A stretch of 8,904 nucleotides of DNA from Deltaproteobacteria bacterium. Its GTDB lineage: Bacteria > Myxococcota > Polyangia > Haliangiales > Haliangiaceae. The stretch lies in the NCBI GenBank assembly GCA_018262455.1, contig JAGSPR010000287.1, positions 1 through 8,904 of the forward strand. The letters run 5' to 3'. The notes under the pieces are model-generated. The model did no database searches and was not told the DNA's origin. It worked only from the letters and a program-made list of their open reading frames with translations. The translations under genes were made by a program, and so were the position numbers. Shown here piece after piece: positions 1 to 5,850 of this stretch. Each line of letters begins with the position of its first letter. Position 1 is the first letter of the stretch.

Positions 1-726
1 CGTCCACTGGAACACGTTGCCCGCGAGATCGAGCACGCCGTACGGGCTCGCGCCGCGCGCGTAGGTCCCGACCGGCGTGGTGTCTCCTGGGCCTTTCACG
101 GCGCTGTTGAGCTGGTCGGACTCGTATGCGTTGCCCCACGGATAGGCGAGGCCCGCATCGCCGCGCGCGGCCTTCTCGAACTCCGCGCTGGTCGGGAGCC
201 GGCGTGGCTCGCCGTGCTGCTTGCCGCGCCACACGCAGTATTGCGCCGCCTCGCCCTGGGTCACGAGCACGACGGGATGATCCTCTCGCCCCGCGGGCGG
301 CCGGCCATCCACCCACACGAACCGAGCGACCTGCGTCGCGAAGTCCTGCGCGAAGCCCTGGGTCTTCCAGGCCACGTCATCGATCGTCGGCCCTGGCGCG
401 AGATCCTGGGCCACGAACTCGGCGAACTCGACCTGCGTGACGGGCATGAGATCGATCCGGAACGCGGGCAGCTGATCGACGTGGCGATCGGCTTCCTTGG
501 CGAACCACTGGTGCTCGCGCGCGATGTCCTGGCCCGAGCTCGCCTGATGGTCGTCGTACGCGGCGTTGCGCTCCTCGGGCGTCGAGCCCGCGATGTAGCG
601 CCCCGCGGGGATCGACACCATGCGTGCGTCGGCGGCATCGGAGAGTTGTGCGGTCGGCGCGCCGGGGTGCGTGGGCGCGGGCGCGGATCCACATCCGAGC
701 GCCAGCAACGTGATCCAGGGCTTCAT
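1..726 (-). CDS. FGE/SUMF1-family (formylglycine-generating-enzyme-like) lipoprotein, C-terminus cut by window edge
   Basis: The frame is open for 242 codons from the ATG at 726 to the window edge, so the C-terminus is missing. The N-terminus is a short hydrophobic leader ending LLALGC, with Cys12 as a plausible but non-ideal lipobox cysteine, followed by an Ala/Pro-rich linker. From about residue 35 it follows the FGE-sulfatase fold: RMVSIPAGRYIAGS (35-48), FRIDLMPVTQVEFAEFV (89-105), the hallmark RLPTSAEFEKAARG (176-189), YPWGN (195-199), TPVGTY (217-222) and PYGVLDLAGNVFQWT (228-242). The family includes true sulfatase-activating oxidases, which use C-terminal cysteines and copper, but also many non-catalytic lipoproteins such as GldK/GldJ. 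The deciding C-terminal cysteines lie outside the window, so enzyme activity cannot be judged. The ATG overlaps the stop of the upstream PD40 gene as ATGA, implying translational coupling. Family assignment is firm; role and lipidation are inferred. Confidence 0.9.
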   Translation of the reverse strand, partial: MKPWITLLALGCGSAPAPTHPGAPTAQLSDAADARMVSIPAGRYIAGSTPEERNAAYDDHQASSGQDIAREHQWFAKEADRHVDQLPAFRIDLMPVTQVEFAEFVAQDLAPGPTIDDVAWKTQGFAQDFATQVARFVWVDGRPPAGREDHPVVLVTQGEAAQYCVWRGKQHGEPRRLPTSAEFEKAARGDAGLAYPWGNAYESDQLNSAVKGPGDTTPVGTYARGASPYGVLDLAGNVFQWT

Positions 727-1805
727 GGGTGCATCTGCTCCGCGATCCTGGCCGCCATGATCCTCGCGAGCTCGGGAAGGTACTCCGGATCGCCTCGCAG
801 CGCCGCGACATCGAGCTGGCGTGACGGGACCGCGGGGGTCAGCCGCGCCACCGGCCCTGCATGATCGCCGAGCATGCGCGCGCGTGCAGGGTGGTCTCGC
901 AGATCGACGTGGACGACCGAGGAGAACACCACGTTGCCGTCGGCGCCGCGCAGCACCGAGGTCGCGAACACGAACCGGCCATCGCGCGACCACACCGGGC
1001 CGCTCTCGTCGGTGAGCGGCAGGTCGACGAGCTGGGTGGCGATCGCGGTGCCGCGGGCCATGCGCCAGAGCTCTGCGTCCGGCGCGCCGTTGTGGAGGGC
1101 GGGCCGCGCGAACGCGATCGTGGAGCCATCGGGAGAGAATGCGGGCGAGCTGTCTCCCGGTCCGGCCGTCAGCTGGCGGATCGTGCCGTCTGGCGCGCGC
1201 TCCTCGAGGCGACTCACGATCTCGCGACTCCCAGCCGCGGCCAGCCTGACCGACGCATAGGCGATCGCTCCGTCGGGCGCGACCGTCGGGGTGACCTCGT
1301 GGCCAGGCGTGTTCGTCAGCTGGATCGGCTCGCCTGGATTGCCGGCGGCGTCGATCGCGAACCGCCACAGATCGAACTCGCCGCCGCTCCGGGTCGACGC
1401 GAACACGACCCAGCGACCATCCGGGCTCCAGGCGGGCTGGGCATCGATCGCGGCGCCCTCGGTCAGCCGCCGCGGCACGGCTTCGACGGCGAGCGGCGCG
1501 ATCCACAGGCTCGTCCCGTCGCTCGTGCGGTCGCGCGTCGATGCGAACACGAGCCAGCGTCCGTCGGGCGACACCGCCGGATTCGAGTCGCGTACCTGCG
1601 GTGCGCCTGCGGTGAGGGGCGTTGGAGTGACCAGCTCGAACCGGCGATCGCCACGCTCGTCGATCGCCACGAGCCTGATCCCGCGTGGGCCTCGCTCGGA
1701 TGCGACGATCGAGATGACCTCGGCCGCAGCGGGCCGGGTCGTCGGCCGCGGCCCACAGGAGGCTCCGGCCATCAACCCGGCGAGCAGGACAGCGCGTGTT
1801 GCCAC
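723..1805 (-). CDS. PD40/TolB-like beta-propeller lipoprotein
   Basis: A 360-residue protein if started at the GTG at 1805. It has a short hydrophobic leader (MATRAVLLAGLMAGASC) with Cys17 as a candidate lipidation site (the GAS preceding Cys is a weak lipobox). At least five WD40-like (PD40) strand motifs follow: NPAVSPDGRWLVFAS (75-89), QPAWSPDGRWVVFAS (123-137), a weaker one near TPTVAPDGAIAYAS (172-185), SPAFSPDGSTIAFA (220-233) and GPVWSRDGRFVFATS (269-283). This pattern is typical of TolB-type propellers, which act as periplasmic protein-binding platforms. The frame stays open upstream to 1916, but that extension (RPRRPRPRR...) is only another reading of the 15-bp repeat in the neighbouring gene. 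The GTG starts 13 nt after that gene's stop and yields a proper leader peptide. No good ribosome-binding site is visible, suggesting coupling to the upstream gene. The stop overlaps the next gene's ATG. Confidence 0.85.
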   Translation of the reverse strand: MATRAVLLAGLMAGASCGPRPTTRPAAAEVISIVASERGPRGIRLVAIDERGDRRFELVTPTPLTAGAPQVRDSNPAVSPDGRWLVFASTRDRTSDGTSLWIAPLAVEAVPRRLTEGAAIDAQPAWSPDGRWVVFASTRSGGEFDLWRFAIDAAGNPGEPIQLTNTPGHEVTPTVAPDGAIAYASVRLAAAGSREIVSRLEERAPDGTIRQLTAGPGDSSPAFSPDGSTIAFARPALHNGAPDAELWRMARGTAIATQLVDLPLTDESGPVWSRDGRFVFATSVLRGADGNVVFSSVVHVDLRDHPARARMLGDHAGPVARLTPAVPSRQLDVAALRGDPEYLPELARIMAARIAEQMHP

Positions 1806-1818
1806 GCGCCAAGCAGGA

Positions 1819-2430
1819 CTACTTCGTCTCAGGAGCGGGCGCTTCGGTCTTGGGCGCCTCGGTCTTGGGCGCCTCGGTCTTGGGCGCCTCGGTCTTGGGC
1901 GCCTCGGTGTCCTCAACCTTCTGCTTCTTGGTCAGGTTGGACATGTTCATCGTCTTGCCGATGTCCTTGTGCTCGGGCTCGACGCCAAAATAGATGCCCG
2001 CCATGAACAGGAACACCACGGCGCCACTGATCAAGCTGAACGTCCAGGCCGTCGACTGCGAGCTGCTGGCGCGGCGGTCGAACGAGCTGAACGCCTGCTC
2101 CTCCTGGTTCGACCACGACGTGACCGAGCCGCGCTTCCCGATGATCGCGCCGATCATCATGATGGCTCCCAGGACCAGGAGCACCAGGAACCCGATCACG
2201 ATGAACGGCACGGGAATGTAGTCGGCCGAGGTGCCCTCCTGGAGCTGCCCCGCGGCGTTGCGGACCGCATTGTCGTGCATGGCCACCACAACGCCGAGCA
2301 GCGCAAGAGCGACGGTCGAGACGGCGGCACCGACGATGCCAAACGCCTCCATCGTCATGATGAACGCCATCCCACCCAAGGTGAGCACCGCGATGAGGAT
2401 GAGCGTCAGGATGATGATGCCGGCGAGCAT
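1819..2430 (-). CDS. Four-helix membrane protein with TEAPK-repeat C-terminal tail (family not recognised)
   Basis: A 203-residue integral membrane protein whose family I do not recognise. Hydrophobic segments lie at about 3-25, 28-51, 72-98 and 129-150. Between segments 3 and 4 is a polar Ser/Gln-rich loop (GSVTSWSNQEEQAFSSFDRR, 101-120). After segment 4 comes a charged stretch and then four exact TEAPK repeats (175-194) and a degenerate fifth (TEAPA), ending ETK. Tails of this Lys/Glu/Ala/Pro type are usually extended and flexible; here the tail may reach through the periplasm or contact a partner, which is inference. The start is well supported: AGGAGGT sits 4 nt upstream of the ATG at 2430. 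It is the first gene of the minus-strand operon, with the PD40 and FGE lipoproteins directly downstream, so the three products probably work together at the envelope. Confidence 0.85.
   Translation of the reverse strand: MLAGIIILTLILIAVLTLGGMAFIMTMEAFGIVGAAVSTVALALLGVVVAMHDNAVRNAAGQLQEGTSADYIPVPFIVIGFLVLLVLGAIMMIGAIIGKRGSVTSWSNQEEQAFSSFDRRASSSQSTAWTFSLISGAVVFLFMAGIYFGVEPEHKDIGKTMNMSNLTKKQKVEDTEAPKTEAPKTEAPKTEAPKTEAPAPETK
1846..1905. repeat. Four perfect tandem copies of a 15-bp unit (ggtcttgggcgcctc)
   Basis: Four identical 15-bp units lie head to tail at 1846-1860, 1861-1875, 1876-1890 and 1891-1905. Read on the minus strand they encode the TEAPK repeats of the membrane-protein tail. Because synonymous positions are also identical, the array looks like recent expansion by slippage or unequal recombination rather than old protein repeats. 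The unit is a multiple of three, so copy-number change keeps the frame. Confidence 0.97.
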
Positions 2431-2434
2431 GTAG

Positions 2435-2441
2435 ACCTCCT
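2435..2441 (-). promoter_or_regulatory. Strong Shine-Dalgarno AGGAGGT for the TEAPK membrane protein
   Basis: On the minus strand AGGAGGT is followed by CTAC and the ATG at 2430. It is the only near-perfect Shine-Dalgarno sequence seen before any start in the window, and it fixes this start codon. Confidence 0.85.
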
Positions 2442-2447
2442 ACTTCG

Positions 2448-2453
2448 AGCTTA
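2448..2453 (-). promoter_or_regulatory. Candidate -10 element (TAAGCT) of the left operon
   Basis: TAAGCT on the minus strand ends 17 nt before the ATG at 2430, leaving room for a short leader that includes the AGGAGGT. The surrounding CTAAGCTCG is identical to the sequence just before the DUF5924 gene start. A competing candidate is TACAAA (2460-2465) with TTGCTC (2483-2488) at exactly 17-bp spacing, which fits sigma-70 -35/-10 geometry but matches the consensus only moderately. The sequence alone does not decide between them. Confidence 0.4.
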
Positions 2454-2562
2454 GATGGCTTTGTACGGAAAAGCTGATTCTGGAGCAATCTCAGGACTTA
2501 ATTCGTGTCTCGCTCGTTATGGAGATCGAGACCAAGGCCCAGACAGGCCTCCAAACGGCGGT

Positions 2563-3579
2563 ATGACACCAGGCAAGCCAACCGGTTCCAGGTTTTTGTT
2601 CGCGGCGATCATCGGCGTGATTTCAGCGGGTTGCGGTTCGCGCGGCGAGGCAGAGCCGACGCCCCACCGACCGCCGGCCGCGCCCCGGGATCGCACGGCG
2701 GCCCCAGAAGACGTCACGAAGGATCCAGCGGTCAGGCCCGAGGTTTGTCTCGGAGTCGCCGACCAGGGCATCTGGCCTGACCTCGACGACAAGGTCCAGA
2801 TCACCCTGCCCGCCCAGCTCGCCGCGCAGCGTGTCACGGCGCGGCTCGACCGCAAACACAACCTGCTCGTGCTCTCGATCGATGGCTTCCCGCGCAAGAT
2901 CTACCCGCTCGGCGGTAGCGCGAGCCTCGAGCTCGGGCCCCACAAGCTTGCGATCCGACCCGGCGACCGCGCCGAGCTCGCGCGGCTGGTCGCGGCCGAC
3001 AGGATCACCGAGGCGCCGGCCGCCCACGATCACGACGGTGACGGCATCCCCGATCCGCTCGATGTCCTGATCGGCGCGAAGAAGACGGTGCTCAATGCCG
3101 ACGCCTACACCGAGGGCTACATGGACATGAAGTATCCGATGGGCGACGTGCCGCGCGGGGTCGGCGTCTGCACCGACGTCATCATCCGCGCGGTCCGCAA
3201 CGCTGGCATCGATCTCCAGCAGGAGCTTCACGACGACCTCGGACGCGCCCGTGCCGCGTACCCGATGATCAAGGGCCGGGGCAACCCGCAGATCGACCAG
3301 CGCCGCGTGCTGTCGCTGCTGCCGTACTTCACGCGGCACTGGCAAGCCCGCACGGCCAGGCTCGACGACGCTGGCGATCCGCTCCGCCCTGGCGACGTCG
3401 TGTTCATGGACACGTTCCCAAGCAAGTCCGGGCCGGACCACATCGGCATCGTGTCCGATACGATCGGCGAGTCGGGGCTGCCGATGATCATCAACAACTG
3501 GACCAACGGCACGGTGACCGCGGAGATGGATCTGCTGGCGTTCGTGCCCGTGCTGTACCGGTTTCGGTTGCCGGAGTAG
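2563..3579 (+). CDS. DUF1287-domain lipoprotein (probable papain-like envelope hydrolase)
   Basis: With the ATG at 2563 the product is 338 residues and begins with a lipoprotein signal: a basic n-region, FLFAAIIGVISAGC and a candidate lipid-carrying Cys24. An upstream ATG at 2455 would bury this signal 36 residues inside, so it is rejected. A Pro-rich linker is followed by a beta-rich domain (about 60-145) that I cannot assign, containing LLVLSIDGFPRKIYPLGG (101-118). Next is the acidic motif DHDGDGIPDPLD (156-167), resembling a thrombospondin-type-3/EF-loop calcium site. The C-terminal part (about 175-338) matches DUF1287 (E. coli YijF family): YPMGDVPRGVGVCTDVIIRA (191-210), GIDLQ, IDQRRV, GDVVFMDT, PDHIGIVSD (291-299) and INNW. 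Cys203 and His293 lie where a papain/NlpC-type catalytic pair would be expected, with Asn311/Asn312 as possible third member. Substrate is unknown; a peptidoglycan or peptide link is inference. The family call is strong, activity is not shown. Confidence 0.9.
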   Translation: MTPGKPTGSRFLFAAIIGVISAGCGSRGEAEPTPHRPPAAPRDRTAAPEDVTKDPAVRPEVCLGVADQGIWPDLDDKVQITLPAQLAAQRVTARLDRKHNLLVLSIDGFPRKIYPLGGSASLELGPHKLAIRPGDRAELARLVAADRITEAPAAHDHDGDGIPDPLDVLIGAKKTVLNADAYTEGYMDMKYPMGDVPRGVGVCTDVIIRAVRNAGIDLQQELHDDLGRARAAYPMIKGRGNPQIDQRRVLSLLPYFTRHWQARTARLDDAGDPLRPGDVVFMDTFPSKSGPDHIGIVSDTIGESGLPMIINNWTNGTVTAEMDLLAFVPVLYRFRLPE

Positions 3580-3612
3580 CCCGACTGGGTCGAGCAGATC
3601 TCCAAGATCAGG

Positions 3613-3618
3613 TACTGT
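3613..3618 (+). promoter_or_regulatory. Candidate -10 element (TACTGT), start-proximal
   Basis: TACTGT is followed by GCGCGCC and then the ATG at 3626. With usual -10 spacing transcription would begin at or next to the A of the start codon. The element overlaps the alternative GTG at 3617, arguing against that start. It belongs to the recurring pattern described in the findings. Confidence 0.5.
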
Positions 3619-3625
3619 GCGCGCC

Positions 3626-4678
3626 ATGACGGTTCGCCGCCTGATCCCGATACTCGTCTCCGTGTTCGCGTCGGTGACCCTCGCCGCCGCCCAACCGAAG
3701 AAACAACCCACCAAGACTCCGGACAAGAAGGATCCTGTCGCTCCCGCCGCAGCGGGTTCCGGATCGGCCGCGACGCCGCCAGACGCTGGCTCCGGCGCCG
3801 GCAGCGCCGTGCAGATGACCGAGGATCCGCCGCCCAAGGACATCGAGGGCCGCGACGAGAACCCGGACGCGCCGAAGGGCACCGGGGAGCCCGACGTGCC
3901 GGTCGCGGTGGTGGCGGTCAAGAAGGCGCCGCGCGCTGGCTATCCGATCGAGGAGTCGATGCGCCCGATCAACCTGCCGGCGAACATGTCGGAGGTCTCG
4001 CTCGATCCGCACGCACAGGTAAGCGCGTTCGCGGCCACCACCGCGCTGCGCGCACGCTATGGCATCACGCGCCGGGTCCAGCTCGGGCTGACGTACGTGA
4101 TCGCCGGGATCTACGACGACCCGGCCACGATGACCGACGACAAGAAGGCCTTCCACGGCGGCAAGGCCGTCGGACTCGATGTCACCGTCGTGCTGCAGGA
4201 CTGGATCGGCGTCCGCGTCGGCGTCCCGGTCTACATCAAGCCAGTGGCGGTCTCGATCTCGGTCGGCGTGCCGCTCAAGTTCAAGATCGGCGACAAGTTC
4301 GCGCTCGGCGGGCTCGATGACCTGCTCAACATCAAGGTGAAGCGGTTCGCGCCGAGCTTCTATCAGGAGCTCCAGAACGCCGTGGGAACGGCCAAAGACG
4401 ACTCGAATACCAAGCAGTCGGCCGGCCAGCTGCGGTTCACCGGCTTCGGGATCTACAACTACCGGCCGAAGACCGCATTCACCGGCCGCCTGGGGGCGAG
4501 CCTCGAAGACTTCGCCGCCGGCAAGACCACCGCGGGCGGCGGACTGACGTACTTCCTGCGGGCCGGCGTGGACTACACCCCGCGCAAGTACCTCGACCTC
4601 GGGCTCTCGATCGGGTTCGACGATCTGTCGCAGACCGGCTCGTTCGGCCCGGCCGGCTACCTCGCGTTCCGGATCTAG
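3626..4678 (+). CDS. Secreted, probable outer-membrane beta-barrel protein (unknown function)
   Basis: From the ATG at 3626 the product is 350 residues. It has a type I signal peptide (MTVRRLIPILVSVFASVTLAAA) with likely cleavage before Gln23. A low-complexity Lys/Pro/Gly/Ser/Ala linker (about 23-105, with AGSGS and GAGSA stretches) leads to a C-terminal domain (about 110-350) of alternating hydrophobic/polar strands, such as VQLGLTYVIAGIY (151-163), WIGVRVGVPVYI (193-204), VAVSISVGVPLKF (208-219), FTGRLGASLEDF (285-296), LTYFLRAGVDYT (307-318) and YLDLGLSIGFDDL (322-334). The last segment ends GYLAFRI, close to the aromatic-rich end of barrel proteins. I recognise no named family. A GTG at 3617 would add three residues, but the proposed -10 element overlaps it. 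It follows the DUF1287 gene by 46 nt and probably has its own promoter. Its stop shares CTAG with the convergent DUF5924 gene. Confidence 0.75.
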   Translation: MTVRRLIPILVSVFASVTLAAAQPKKQPTKTPDKKDPVAPAAAGSGSAATPPDAGSGAGSAVQMTEDPPPKDIEGRDENPDAPKGTGEPDVPVAVVAVKKAPRAGYPIEESMRPINLPANMSEVSLDPHAQVSAFAATTALRARYGITRRVQLGLTYVIAGIYDDPATMTDDKKAFHGGKAVGLDVTVVLQDWIGVRVGVPVYIKPVAVSISVGVPLKFKIGDKFALGGLDDLLNIKVKRFAPSFYQELQNAVGTAKDDSNTKQSAGQLRFTGFGIYNYRPKTAFTGRLGASLEDFAAGKTTAGGGLTYFLRAGVDYTPRKYLDLGLSIGFDDLSQTGSFGPAGYLAFRI

Positions 4679-5823
4679 TCCCGCAGCGCGTCGGCGGGCG
4701 GCGCATCGCCCAGGCCAGCATCACCGGGCGGTAGCGGCGCCAGCTCGGCGCTGGTGCCCTCCTTCGTGAGCACTTCGAACTTGCGCACGCCGACGAGCTG
4801 ACCGCCGACGGTCCAGGTCGTACACGCCCACTTGCCGGTACGATCCTTCGGATCCTTCGGCATCAGCTCGGGCGGAAACACGCTACGGAACACGACATCC
4901 TCGCCATCGCACGCGAGCTGCTCGGGCGTGACCCGGGCGAGCACGGCACCGTTGTGGCTCCACCAGTGCTCGACGCGCTCCTTGAGCCCGCCCGGCTCGC
5001 GCAGCATCGAGCCGCAGCGCAGGCCATCGAGCTGGTGCGCGCGGATCACGTGCTTGCTCGGCGGCATGCACTCGTACGAGCTCACCGAGCCGTGCCCGAC
5101 GGAGGTCTCGGGCATCGCGAGCGGCGCGGGCGGGATGAACTTGCGACCCACGAACACGGCACCGAACAGCGCGGCGGTCATCACGACGGTGAGGATCGCG
5201 CCCTGCGGTGACAGCACCTGCTTGATCGAGAACGACAGCAGCGCGACCGAGGCGGGCGTCGCGAGCGCCGCGACGAACAGGCCGTTCAGGTGATCCATCC
5301 CGACCACGAGCGGCAACAGCACGTTGAGCACGCCGAACATGGCGAGCCCGTACATCGCGGCTGCAAGCAGCCGACGCTCCATGATGAAGTTGTCGAACAC
5401 GAGATCCATCGTCGACACGACGGCGCACACGAGCAGCACCGGCGCGATCCACCAGTTGAAAGAGGACAGCGACCACGTCGCGCTCGACGCGTAGAGCGGC
5501 GTCAGGAAGAAGAACATCTGCTGATAGAACTGCTTGATCAGGTAATTGGTCGCGACGCGGACGCCCTTGCGCGCGATCGTCTCCTGCTCGCGCCGATTCG
5601 CCGGCCCGACGATGAAGCGCAGCGCCACGAACATCAGCAGCCACGACACGAACAGGGCCATCATGACCTTGTCGGCGTGGGCGAGGCCGGCGCGTGCGAA
5701 CAGCATCACGCCGATGCCGAACGACAGCGCGAAGAACGAGTGAAACCACCACGCCCGGCGAAGGATGCGGCGGAGCCGTCCCGGTGGCGGTGCGGCGTCG
5801 CTGGCCGGCTCTGGCTTGCCCAC
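4675..5823 (-). CDS. DUF5924/DUF2914 membrane protein
   Basis: A 382-residue protein starting at GTG 5823 and matching the DUF5924 (N-terminal) plus DUF2914 (C-terminal) arrangement. After a Pro/Ala and Arg-rich cytoplasmic head come membrane segments at about 26-44, 52-74, 123-143, 152-175, 179-200 and 208-227, with an aromatic stretch at 100-112 (YQQMFFFLTPLYA) that may be a re-entrant or additional helix. The soluble tail has the DUF2914 pattern: VEHWWSHNGAVLARV (284-298), VFRSVFPPEL (311-320), GKWACTTWTVGGQLVGVRKF (330-349). Four cysteines (252, 270, 305, 334) sit in this tail, compatible with disulfides if it is periplasmic, as an even number of segments and a basic N-terminus would suggest. 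No biochemical function is known to me for this pair of domains. It lies 27 nt downstream of the aminotransferase stop but has its own -10-like element in that gap. Confidence 0.85.
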   Translation of the reverse strand: MGKPEPASDAAPPPGRLRRILRRAWWFHSFFALSFGIGVMLFARAGLAHADKVMMALFVSWLLMFVALRFIVGPANRREQETIARKGVRVATNYLIKQFYQQMFFFLTPLYASSATWSLSSFNWWIAPVLLVCAVVSTMDLVFDNFIMERRLLAAAMYGLAMFGVLNVLLPLVVGMDHLNGLFVAALATPASVALLSFSIKQVLSPQGAILTVVMTAALFGAVFVGRKFIPPAPLAMPETSVGHGSVSSYECMPPSKHVIRAHQLDGLRCGSMLREPGGLKERVEHWWSHNGAVLARVTPEQLACDGEDVVFRSVFPPELMPKDPKDRTGKWACTTWTVGGQLVGVRKFEVLTKEGTSAELAPLPPGDAGLGDAPPADALRD

Positions 5824-5829
5824 GGCGCG

Positions 5830-5835
5830 AGCTTA
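5830..5835 (-). promoter_or_regulatory. Candidate -10 element (TAAGCT), start-proximal
   Basis: On the minus strand TAAGCT is followed by CGCGCC and then the GTG at 5823. It sits inside the 27-bp gap after the aminotransferase gene, suggesting a promoter independent of read-through. No Shine-Dalgarno sequence is visible before the GTG. Confidence 0.5.
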
Positions 5836-5850
5836 GCGCGGCTGGGTGGA

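Larger units (their letters stand above)
2431..2562. other. Divergent intergenic control region
   Basis: This 132-bp gap separates the leftward three-gene operon from the rightward DUF1287 gene and is visibly richer in A/T than the flanking genes. The minus-direction elements are listed separately. For the plus direction I see no convincing promoter: TTAATT at 2498-2503 could be a -10 but has no good -35 partner, and no clear Shine-Dalgarno precedes the ATG at 2563. The plus frame is open from an ATG at 2455, but the resulting N-terminal 36 residues look like non-coding sequence. Confidence 0.6.

Noticed and set aside
861..2006. 381-codon plus-strand frame opposite the PD40 gene
   Set aside because: It is antisense to a clear propeller protein and crosses into the neighbouring gene; its Arg/Trp-Ala-Pro repeat region is just the 15-bp array read on the other strand.
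2455..2562. N-terminal extension of the DUF1287 lipoprotein from an ATG at 2455
   Set aside because: It would put 36 non-hydrophobic residues before an intact lipoprotein signal, and its A/T-rich codons differ from the rest of the gene.
3597..3609. Small inverted repeat GATCT-CCA-AGATC after the DUF1287 gene as a terminator
   Set aside because: The stem is only five base pairs with no T-tract, and GATC words are very common in this sequence.
2623..3921. 432-codon minus-strand frame antisense to the DUF1287 and barrel genes
   Set aside because: It runs across two genes with clear families on the plus strand, has no promoter-like or ribosome-binding signal, and has a composition typical of GC-driven antisense frames.
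4842..4859. Two tandem copies of gatccttcg in the DUF5924/DUF2914 gene
   Set aside because: Only two 9-bp copies encoding a duplicated Lys-Asp-Pro; too small to imply a repeat element.
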